Shown: positions 44,667 through 52,745 of the stretch, in pieces
Numbering within the stretch: position 1 is the stretch's first letter
How the letters are laid out: every line of letters starts with the position of its first letter
Source: Tieghemiomyces parasiticus
Lineage: Eukaryota; Kickxellomycota; Dimargaritomycetes; Dimargaritales; Dimargaritaceae
Assembly (NCBI GenBank): GCA_027575765.1
Contig: JANBPT010000052.1
Location: forward strand, 1-64,000
Reading direction: 5' to 3'
DNA length: 64,000 nt
The notes under the pieces: model-generated
Database searches by the model: none
What the model saw: only the letters and a program-made list of their open reading frames with translations
What the model was told of the DNA's origin: nothing
Translations under genes and position numbers: made by a program

Positions 44667-45242
44667 ATGTTCCCGACGACTCGTGCGTTCCTAACCGCGT
44701 CGGCGGTGTCCCGGGCGGCTACCCTAGTCCACCCCCGCACGCTATCGACAACCGCGACTCAGTTCCGCAAAGCCAACCGTAACAACGATCTGGATCTTTT
44801 CCGCACGCTCCCCAACGTGGTGCAACCCATGCCCATCACCCCGCCGGCCTCGTCAACGATCGCCGCCCGTCGCGATCTCGACGATGGGAGCGTCTTCCTT
44901 GCCCGTATCCCGCTTGACCGGCCTGACCCCACCACTACGCCCCAGCTGACCGAGGCGGACCTACCCCCGCTGCTTCACCCCCCTCGGCAGGGTAAGAAGC
45001 ACATCACTGAGGCACAGAAGGAGGAGATGCGCCGTCTACGTAACGAGGACCCTGTGCAATGGACCTCGCAGCGTCTGGCCGAGAAATTCGACTGCAACCC
45101 AGTGTTCGTGGCCAGCATCGCCCCCGCCCCGCGTAGTCATATCCAAAACCTGTGCAGCAAGGCTGAGGAAGCCTGGGAGAAGAAGGGGTGGAAGCGGCGC
45201 CTTATCGCCGTCAACCGTATCAAGCGACGGGCCCTGTGGTAG
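44667..45242 (+). CDS. MRPL20: mitochondrial ribosomal protein, fungal MRP-L20 family (mL58)
   Basis: Fungal-type component of the mitochondrial large ribosomal subunit. 191 residues, ATG at 44667, no intron. Residues 1 to about 35 form a mitochondrial leader rich in Arg, Thr, Ser and Ala (FPTTRAFLTASAVSRAATL). The family segment is the basic helix-turn-helix-like block KHITEAQKEEMRRLRNEDP, followed by WTSQRLAEKFDCNPVFVASI, which matches the LTEADxxEIRRLRxEDPxxWT pattern I associate with this family. The C-terminus is strongly basic (KKGWKRRLIAVNRIKRRALW). Length fits the yeast protein (~195). Divergent from GRS1. Confidence 0.75.
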   Translation: MFPTTRAFLTASAVSRAATLVHPRTLSTTATQFRKANRNNDLDLFRTLPNVVQPMPITPPASSTIAARRDLDDGSVFLARIPLDRPDPTTTPQLTEADLPPLLHPPRQGKKHITEAQKEEMRRLRNEDPVQWTSQRLAEKFDCNPVFVASIAPAPRSHIQNLCSKAEEAWEKKGWKRRLIAVNRIKRRALW

Positions 45243-45772
45243 AGTACCGGGTGGTCCGACTTGATGTAGTGGAGCTGACCAGACCAACTGCTATTTGACG
45301 GTCTAGACAAGGTTCTCGAGGTTTCAAAATATTCTTTTTTATTATTAAACTCCTTCACTGAAGCATCTTCGAACATACAAAGTGCACCAGGTATAGCTGC
45401 TAAAATTGTTGAAGCGAGCACTATTTATCCTGGGCATCAGCCGAAGCGACGTCGCGGATACTTACCAGGTAAGTGAACATGGGTACCACGATTGATTCCG
45501 CTTTGGAACCCATCAGCTACCCGACGGAGCCGCCATCCTCAACCCCTTAAGTACTTTCACCCGTGTATTCTAACTTAACTACGATCGTGAGAAAGCCTTT
45601 CACGTTTATTAGCAATATTAGTCGGAGCTAAGTAAATGGATTTGCCATGTAGCCAGCTACTTGGTCAAACGTATCTAAAAAAATGAGTATACTCACTGTA
45701 GAGTATGTCGGGTCCCGGGCGAGGAGGTATGGGAGGTAAGGCCCTCAAATCGATAGTACCACTAGCCGCAAT
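45243..45772. other. convergent gap between the MRP-L20 gene and chitinase B
   Basis: 530 bp with no supported gene. Confidence 0.5.
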
Positions 45773-47098
45773 CTAGTGGGCCACATCGCTTCGGGGACGG
45801 GCAGCCCGGAGCTGCGGGTTACGCCCGACCCGGAAGGCCGAGCGTTTGATTTCCCCCCCTGCCGCAATATGGGCGTCCTCGGAACTCTCCGTGGCAGTAT
45901 TAGTTGGTGGCCCAGTCACGGTCGTATCGCTATCGGCAGACGGTGCCACACTGACAGACACGTGGGTGGGGCTCTTGATCAGGCTGTGGAGCCAGCGACC
46001 GGTGGCCTGGGCAAAGTTCAAAGGTTTCCCACCTTGGAAGGTACCCACAGGACCGTCGATGGTGGCAATGTCGTCGTAGTTGTTCCAGCCGTTACTCACG
46101 TCCCACAGCATCATCCCACCGACGCTGTCGTAGGTTGAGCTGATATTGCGGTAGATCTGGGTGAGCCGGGTGAGGTTGACGAACCCCCGGCCGGCGGCTG
46201 GGGCACTGGGGGCGCCAATATAGATTTTGGCGTTCTTGTTGACCATGCGGCCGATCAGCTTGTGCCACACCGGGTAGTTCCACGCCCAGATGTTGTCGAA
46301 ATTCATCAGGCCGCACCAGTTGTTGTAAAACTGGACCAGTACCATGTCAATGTCGGCCTCCTCTAAGGGGCGGCCCAGGTTGGCGTCCGGGTACTCGCAC
46401 TGCGGGGCGGCCGAGATGATGAGGCGGCGCGGGCTGTTGGACACCACTGAGAGGCGGCGGAGCTCAGTGACGAAGGCGGTTACGCCCGTCGGCCCACCGT
46501 GCTCCAGGTCAAGGTCAATGCCGTCCAGGACGACGTCATCGAAGGGGCGGAGGTCCGACTTGCCACCCAGGTATAGGTTATGGATCACGCGGGCAAACTC
46601 GACCGCCGACTTGTCGTCCGGGAACCCGTAGCGGCCTTCGGCCCCGCCCAGGGAGAGCAGGATCTTCTTGCCGCGCTTCTGGCAGTAGCGAATGCCGTCC
46701 GTGATGGATGCGCAGTGGTGGAGTTGGGTATTGGGGAAGGTCTCGTTACAGTGGTTGGCGAAGTTGGTCCCGGGGATACCCCCGAGGTTGTAGTTGATGA
46801 GGAAGCTGGCGATGATGACGTCCACGGTATCGTCCTGGCAGTAGTAGTCAATGTCCTTCTCCCAGTTGTCTGGGTCATCCAGGTGCTGGCCGCCCCAGGA
46901 ATTCTGACCCCAGTACATCACGAGGTTCGGGCGGCTTCTCAACGAGTCGTCTGGCACCGGTTCAGCACGGGGTATAACGGAAAGCGCGGAGCCGCTGGTA
47001 GGGTCAACGACAAATGTAGCGGAAATCGCATGGGGCTGGGCGACCAGGGCAAGGAGCGTCACACCGAGACCGAACAAGTACAGGGAAGGATTCCGCAT
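45773..47098 (-). CDS. secreted GH18 (class III type) chitinase, copy B
   Basis: 441 residues, no intron, on the opposite strand to copy A and about 10 kb away. Signal peptide at 1-20 (LYLFGLGVTLLALVAQ). Barrel from NLVMYWGQNSWGG (about 58), catalytic motif DGIDLDLE with acid E199. The barrel is nearly identical to copy A, but residues 1-55 and the ~95-residue tail are only distantly similar; the tail here is Ser/Thr-rich then basic (RSAFRVGRNPQLRAARPRS) rather than acidic. This suggests different surface or substrate targeting with a shared catalytic core. A TATA box lies at 47264-47271. Intact; both copies should be active. Confidence 0.95.
   Translation of the reverse strand: MRNPSLYLFGLGVTLLALVAQPHAISATFVVDPTSGSALSVIPRAEPVPDDSLRSRPNLVMYWGQNSWGGQHLDDPDNWEKDIDYYCQDDTVDVIIASFLINYNLGGIPGTNFANHCNETFPNTQLHHCASITDGIRYCQKRGKKILLSLGGAEGRYGFPDDKSAVEFARVIHNLYLGGKSDLRPFDDVVLDGIDLDLEHGGPTGVTAFVTELRRLSVVSNSPRRLIISAAPQCEYPDANLGRPLEEADIDMVLVQFYNNWCGLMNFDNIWAWNYPVWHKLIGRMVNKNAKIYIGAPSAPAAGRGFVNLTRLTQIYRNISSTYDSVGGMMLWDVSNGWNNYDDIATIDGPVGTFQGGKPLNFAQATGRWLHSLIKSPTHVSVSVAPSADSDTTVTGPPTNTATESSEDAHIAAGGEIKRSAFRVGRNPQLRAARPRSDVAH
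46047..46933 (-). repeat. 887-bp near-identical inverted repeat, arm 2 (chitinase B barrel)
   Basis: Counterpart of 34512-35398; same length, about 11 mismatches by eye, flanks diverged. Confidence 0.9.
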
Positions 47099-47263
47099 GA
47101 CTACGAGCGGAATACAGGAAAGGTAATTGACACGAAGGTGTGTTGTATAATAGAGAAGCTCAAAGGTCAGGATCTATAAACTGTAATTAGGCGGAGAGTA
47201 GAAGAGATCAGAACAGGGATGGTGCTTATTTGAAAACTAGAAGGACCGGGGTGCGGCCGTGGA

Positions 47264-47271
47264 CTTATATA
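47264..47271 (-). promoter_or_regulatory. TATA box (TATATAAG) upstream of chitinase B
   Basis: Minus-strand TATATAAG about 170 bp before the chitinase B ATG. It overlaps the stop codon of the small ORF at 47265-47438. Confidence 0.5.
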
Positions 47272-47438
47272 TGTTGGCAGACCGCGGTTAGGAACTTCGT
47301 AATGGCCTGAATGGAACCAGTGGCGGTGAATAAGTTCTTGTGGGTGGGAGTCACTGAACGGCTAATGGCACCGATACTAAGGAAAGCGCTCTTGGCAGTG
47401 GTCACATACTTGGTGGTGTCGACCTTGTGAGCGAGCAT
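47265..47438 (-). CDS. candidate 57-residue ORF upstream of chitinase B
   Basis: ATG at 47438, 57 codons with the C/G-ending third positions typical of real genes in this window (MLAHKVDTTKYVTTAKSAFL). It is Thr/Ser/Ala/Lys-rich and mildly amphipathic; no signal peptide or known motif. A strong-looking GTAAGTAT donor lies about 30 bp upstream of the ATG (near 47472), so this could be the 3' exon of a larger gene whose earlier exons I could not fix. Unknown function. Confidence 0.3.
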   Translation of the reverse strand: MLAHKVDTTKYVTTAKSAFLSIGAISRSVTPTHKNLFTATGSIQAITKFLTAVCQHI

Positions 47439-47908
47439 GGGGCGCCGCGAAGGATCCTGTCGAGATACTTACGGGAGTCGATTACGAGACGAGACAGTTG
47501 AATAGCGCTGATATTGGATTCTCTCTATAGCATTAGGCCGCGCGGCGTTTACCTCAGGGGCGACGGGCTAAGTGATGAGTGAACCTTGCCAAACATTGAG
47601 GTCCCAGGTGATTGGCGGCGCGCTTCAGATAGCTCTCAATGGTGGCGAGGCTCCAGCGGATGATGACCACAAGCCAAAAGAGCCGAAGGCAAGTTCCACG
47701 TGTTTTACATCGATGTCCACATGGGAGACAGTTGCCGCCGCGACAGTCACTAGGCAGTTTAGGGTAGATTTTTAGCTCATTGTTTATTTGAAGCTTTGGC
47801 GATACTTTTTGGAGGGAGTAGAATTATTATAGTGAGCCATTGGGTGTAGTGATCAGAAACCGGGGGGGGCGGCATCGATAGGGCCGGTAGCCTAGGGATT
47901 CTGAGCCG

Positions 47909-47924
47909 CCGCGGTCGACCGCGG
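47909..47924. other. 16-bp perfect palindrome (CCGCGGTCGACCGCGG)
   Basis: Perfect dyad in the gap between chitinase B and fumarase. It could be a protein-binding site or chance in G/C-rich DNA. Confidence 0.35.
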
Positions 47925-47980
47925 TATCTTTCGATCCGGTGCCGTGGATTTTTCGATACGTGGTCTGCTGTGTGAAGGCC

Positions 47981-48270
47981 CTACGGCTCCCAAGTGGATT
48001 GGCAAGGCCGAAGGTTTGCGCTTTTTGGACTTCTGCGGCAGCTTATGCGACAGGTGCCAGGCACGCATGAAGCACCGGTCCGCGGCTTCAATTCAAAGGT
48101 TCCTGGGGGTGGCGTAGCTTCGGTAAGTCCCGTGCCAATGTACTGGTCACACCGGCGGTACCACCCGTCCACATATCTTCCGGGCGCTTACCTTCGCGCC
48201 AGCCCTCCAATTCCTCGGCGGTTACCGGGGTGGAGTTGCCAGCAGTAGTGGCATCGGGTGCCGGTGCCAT
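47981..48270 (-). CDS. candidate small two-exon gene, unknown
   Basis: ATG at 48270 begins a G/C-biased frame (MAPAPDATTAGNSTPVTAEE) that reaches a GTAAGC donor at 48191. Splicing to a CCCCAG acceptor near 48104 would extend it in frame through a Cys- and Arg-rich stretch (GASCVPGTCRISCRRS) to a stop near 47981, giving about 67 residues; unspliced it ends after 60. No family recognised. The first exon looks coding; the rest is uncertain. Confidence 0.28.
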
Positions 48271-48482
48271 AGCGTAGAATAAATCAGGTATAGACTAAAA
48301 TGTGTATTGATAAATGGGGAAGCCGCTGGATGGACGGAGAAGATAGGGGTCCGAAGAACCAACCGTGCGGGGAGCATTCCACCTGCCCGCTGGGGGTCAG
48401 CCCTCCCCCCCTGACATCGTCCGCCAATACGCATACAGTCCAGGGGACATGCCTATCTCTTTATGGGCATATATGCCCCTAC

Positions 48483-50491
48483 CTAGTCCTTGGGGCCGAT
48501 CATGTTTTCAGGGCGGACCCACTGGGCAAACTGCTCTTCGTTGAGCAGGCCGAGAGACAGGGCCGCTTGCTTGAGGGTGGTGCCTTCCTTATGGGCCTTC
48601 TTGGCGCACTTGGCGGCGTTGTCGTAACCAATGTGAGGATTGAGGGCGGTGACCAGCATGAGCGACTCGTTCATGATGGCCTTAATTTTGGCCTCGTTGG
48701 CCTGGATGCCGACGACGCAGTTGTTGGTGAACGACCGGGACCCGTCGGCCAGGAGGCGCACCGACTGAAGCAGGTTCTTGATCATGACGGGCTTGAACAC
48801 GTTGAGCTCAAAGTGACCGTTGGATCCGCCGATGCTGATGGTGCTGTTGTTACCCATGACCTGGGCACACACCATGGTGAGGGCCTCGCACTGAGTCGGA
48901 TTGACCTTGCCGGGCATGATGGAGGACCCGGGCTCGTTCTCTGGGAGCTGCAGCTCGCCCAGCCCACAGCGCGGGCCGGACCCCAGGAAACGGATGTCGT
49001 TGGCGACCTTCATGAGCGACACGGCGATGGTGTTGAGGGCACCACTCGCCTCGACGATGGCATCGTGGGCTGCCAGGGCCTCGAACTTGTTGGGTGCGGT
49101 CTGGAATGGAAGCTTGGTGAACTTGGCAATCTCGTCAGCCACACGCACGTCAAACCCCTTACGGGTGTTGAGCCCAGTGCCTACGGCGGTCCCGCCCTGG
49201 GCCAGGTTGCACAGGCGCGGGAGCACGTCCTTGACGCGCTCGATGGCGTAGGTCAGCTGCTGAGTGTACCCGGAAAACTCCTGGCCCAGGGTCAGCGGGG
49301 TGGCGTCCTGCAGGTGGGTACGGCCGATCTTGATGATATCCTTAAACTCATCGGACTTGGCCTGCAGCGCGTCGCGCAGGAGGGTGAGGGCTGGGATGAG
49401 CGATTGCTTCATCTCGACCACGGCCGACACATGCATGGCCGTCGGGAAGGTGTCGTTGGACGACTGGCTCATGTTGACGTGGTCGTTCGGGTGCACAGGT
49501 GTCTTGCTGCCCTTTTCGCCACCCAGTAGCTCGATGGCACGGTTGGAGATGACTTCATTAACGTTCATGTTGGTCTGGGTACCGGACCCGGTCTGGTACA
49601 CAACCAGCGGGAAGTGGTCCATCAGCTTGCCTTCGATGACCTCATCGGCTGCCATCACGATCGAGTCGCCCACCTTGGCGTCCAGCCCGTACGACATGTT
49701 GACGATGGCCGCAGAGCGCTTCAGCACGCCAAAGGCCTTGATGAGGGGCTCGGGCATGCGTTCGCTGGGACCACCAATGTCAAAGTTCTGTAGGGATCTG
49801 CGTATGGTAGAGGGAGGGAGGTGAAGGTTGTTTGAGGTTAGCGGGCAGTGTTCGGAGAACGATAGCACGCGGCAGCCTAGCGAAAGAGGCTGATTGCAGC
49901 GGACAACCTACCTTTGGGTCTGGGCGCCCCAGTACTTATCGGCGGGCACCTTGATCTCGCCGAACGAGTCGTTCTCAACACGGAACTGCTGCTAAACAAT
50001 TTGTAAAGGCGCGGGCGGAGGAAGGGTGATAGGCCGCCACGGTGGTTTAGTTGTCCGGCAATCAGATACCTCTGGGGTTGATTTGGGACCAAGGAGTCTG
50101 ACAGCGGCCAATGGATGATTAACTCGGGTTACTTACCATCGCGGCGGAGAAAGAGCTGAACGGACGGCGGGCGGAGGTCGCGAGGCGCTGAAGGGAAGTG
50201 ATATGGAGAGAAAGGTTAGGCCAACGAGACAGTTGGGAGCGTTAGGTTGAAGGGGCACTGGAAAGTAGCTAGAAGGCTTTAATGCAAGGTACTCTCTTAG
50301 CAAATCCTGGGCCACCTTGGCGTCCAACTTGATTCGCCAAGCCGTCCTCTTTCCTAGCCTGGGCTTTAGCCAATCCAGTTACCACTATTCCCACTTTGAC
50401 TATTAATCTCGCCACCGCATGTCTACAGACATGCTTCACTTACGTAAGAAACACCCGAGGTCGAGGCAATCTTGGCCACGTTGTTGTACAT
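48483..50491 (-). CDS. FUM1: fumarate hydratase, class II (mitochondrial/cytosolic)
   Basis: Hydrates fumarate to malate in the TCA cycle; a cytosolic pool serves DNA-damage response and amino-acid metabolism in other eukaryotes. Four exons: 50491-50444, 50187-50137, 49991-49912, 49797-48483; all GT-AG, 497 residues. Exons 1-2 encode a presequence with basic, Ser-rich residues ([16 protein letters not shown]). The mature start [20 protein letters not shown] matches fungal and animal fumarases. The lyase signature [11 protein letters not shown] and the substrate-site [12 protein letters not shown] and [10 protein letters not shown] blocks are intact. Exon 2 ends exactly in an in-frame ATG (50139-50137) that could start a leaderless form. 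The main exon is strongly G/C-biased. Confidence 0.96.
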
Positions 50492-51347
50492 GACGGGGAA
50501 TAAGGTAGTGGGGCGAGCAAAGGGCACGCGAGAATACAAGTTGGAGTGAGCGAAATAGGGAACGATCGATAACGACAGAGCAAATGTGCCAATGGTCTTA
50601 CGGGCAGGGATTAGTGCGGCGAGGTTTAACTCAGTAAAGGTACTTGACACGGACGGGACAGTACTGGCTGGAGCGTTAGGAGTGCCTGAGTCGAAGGCAG
50701 CGTGCCGTGGTTGACGCGTAGGCCAGGCCCAGCCCCGGAAATTCGTGGCCCGGCTTCTTGGCTTGTGAGCGGCCTTTGAAGCCGACGAAACGACACGTAA
50801 CGGAATAGATAGGCGGTGGGTGGTTGGGGGACACGGAATGTGACTGGGTAGGCTGTGGCCATCCCAGCGCTCAGCGTCTGCAAGGTACCGCTAGGATGTT
50901 TATGTCACGTGCCTGCTGTTCGGCCCAGGTCCATCCTGGAAGTTGCCAGTAGCTCCACTTCCCCTTCACTGTGGCAGAGCGCTCTATAACCGTTTCCGAA
51001 ACTGCCAACTGGAGCCGCCTTCTAGTGGTAGCCTTTGGCTATTGTCAGAAGATTGAGCTCGGCCCAGTATGGTTAGAGTGGCTAACTTTCCGTCCATCGC
51101 CTCCGTTCGAGGCCGACGGGGTAAAACCCGTCCCACCCATTGGAAACCCAGTATCTCGGACAGTGCCCCTTCTCTAACTCTCCCCCACCACCGGGCTCAC
51201 TCCTGGTTAGGAAACTCCGATGAGTTCCTTTCGTCCGCCTTGCAAACTTTCATTTCCTCCTGACGTTTTTTCAACTCCGACCCTTCACGGCAACCCACTG
51301 TTGCTTGCAATATTTCCCTTCACTTTTACTCCTTAAAGTCTCTTAAT
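50492..51347. other. divergent intergenic region between fumarase and IPMK
   Basis: An 85-codon minus frame (50626-50883) and the open frame 5' of the fumarase start have no support. No clear TATA box. Confidence 0.45.
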
Positions 51348-52265
51348 ATGGCGCGGGCCACCGAGGACCAGGGCCTGGTGGAGCTGGCCGGCCAGGCCGC
51401 GGGTCACCCGGGGATGCTGACCACGGCGGACGGTTCTTTACTTCACAAACAGAGCCTACCGCAAGAGGTAAGCTTTTACGAAGCGGTCCAGGCCCGACAC
51501 CTCGCCACGGCCGACCCGCTCGCCCCGTTTCTCCCTGCGTACTACGGCCAGCGACCCTCCTCGACCATTTCCCAGGGCGACAACACAGCCAACGAGCAGC
51601 AGTCCACCGGCACGACCACGATTGTCATTGCGAATGCACTGCACGGTCTTCGCCACCCGTCCGTGCTGGACGTCAAAATGGCCACTCAACAGTACGAGGA
51701 CGACGCCAGCGAGGCCAAGAAGCAACGGCTGACCGAGCGCGCCCGTGATACAACATCCACCCGGTTCGGGTTCCGAGTTGCCGGGATGCTGCTCCGAGTG
51801 GGGGCGGCCGACTCCGTGCGAGTGGAGAAGCCCGAGGCGTACCGCATCACGCCGGCTCTCTGTCCAGCCTACCTCCGTCGCTTCCTGCCGGACCCGACGA
51901 CCGCGGCCGACGGGTTCGGTGACGCCCTATTGGGGTGGATCATCCGGGACCTGTACGCTTTGCACGCGGCCCTGGAGGGCCGTGACGTCTATTTTATTGG
52001 CGCATCCCTCCTACTGGTCTACGAGGGCAATGTGACCACCGCCAATGAGCGGTGGGCCGAGTATTTAGCCGCCGGACCTGCGGAACGGCCGGCGGTCGAA
52101 GCAACGCTCTACCGGTTTAACGTAATCGATTTTGGCCACTCGTACTGGGCGGCAAACCCCACACTCCTGGCCGATTTCCGGTTCGGACTACGCAACCTGG
52201 CGGCCACACTGGAGCAAATTCGAGCAGGCCACTCCTTTAACATGGAGAGTATACTGAGGGACTGA
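51348..52265 (+). CDS. ARG82: inositol polyphosphate multikinase (IPMK/Arg82 type)
   Basis: Phosphorylates IP3/IP4 to IP5 and affects transcription and phosphate signalling in the nucleus. 305 residues, no intron, ATG at 51348. Family landmarks are the N-terminal SLPQEVSFYEAV; HPSVLDVKMATQQYEDDASE, holding the inositol-binding PxxxDxK motif at P104, D108 and K110; TSTRFGFRVAGM; ASLLLVYEG (about 219-227), equivalent to the SSLL motif; and IDFGHSYW, with D261 the metal-binding Asp of the IDF motif. The usual Gly after DxKx is Ala (A112). Length is that of compact IPMKs. Both substrate-binding and ATP-binding landmarks are present, so it should be active; subtype (IPMK versus IP6K) is inferred from size and motif spacing. 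Confidence 0.88.
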   Translation: MARATEDQGLVELAGQAAGHPGMLTTADGSLLHKQSLPQEVSFYEAVQARHLATADPLAPFLPAYYGQRPSSTISQGDNTANEQQSTGTTTIVIANALHGLRHPSVLDVKMATQQYEDDASEAKKQRLTERARDTTSTRFGFRVAGMLLRVGAADSVRVEKPEAYRITPALCPAYLRRFLPDPTTAADGFGDALLGWIIRDLYALHAALEGRDVYFIGASLLLVYEGNVTTANERWAEYLAAGPAERPAVEATLYRFNVIDFGHSYWAANPTLLADFRFGLRNLAATLEQIRAGHSFNMESILRD

Positions 52266-52745
52266 CCCCTCCCAGAGCTCGCTTTGAATAGGGGATTGAG
52301 GATGTCTCCAAATTTATATCGTAATCGCGCAGACCTCTTATTATTTATCTTTCGCTGCAGTTAATAAACGGTGCGACACATAGCCACTCTATAGAGACCA
52401 AAGATGGGATGGCTGCATACTGGTGCTAATCCGAGTGGTGGTCATTATTGGAAGGCCGTATTACCGATAACGATCAGGCAGGACCTCACAACTTACGTTT
52501 GCGAGGAACGGTCTTGGGTTTCGACGCGGCGACCGAATTGCAGCGGATCGGTAACAGCAGTCGCTGAACGGTCTGTGGTAGGTCACAATAAGATAGATGG
52601 GCATCCAAAGAAAAGAAAAACACCCCCCGGACGGTAGCACGGTTAGTCGGACCCAGAGGTTGGAAAGGACTCCCTGGGGGCTGTTCGGTGCGTTTAAACA
52701 CCGTGCTGTATTGTGGCAATTGACCGAAATCGACATCAGCAAGAA
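52266..52745. other. convergent gap between IPMK and Ku70
   Basis: AATAAA at about 52363 probably ends the IPMK transcript. A minus-strand GTAAGT donor at about 52494 follows an open stretch but could not be linked to Ku70. No supported gene. Confidence 0.45.

Larger units (their letters stand above)
47099..48482. other. 1.4-kb gap with TATA box and uncertain small ORFs
   Basis: Contains the chitinase B promoter, the 57-codon ORF, the palindrome and the candidate small gene listed separately. The remainder holds nothing I can support. Confidence 0.45.

Noticed and set aside
46580..47179. 199-codon plus frame opposite chitinase B, with a matching 124-codon frame opposite copy A
   Set aside because: It is conserved between copies only because the chitinase DNA is nearly identical; antisense shadow.
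33740..47438. The idea that the chitinase pair is one large inverted duplication including neighbouring small genes
   Set aside because: The small proteins beside the two chitinases are not similar, and identity stops inside the chitinase coding regions, so the duplicated near-identical unit is only the catalytic core.
48300..49529. 409-codon plus-strand open frame opposite fumarase
   Set aside because: Antisense shadow of the G/C-biased fumarase exon.
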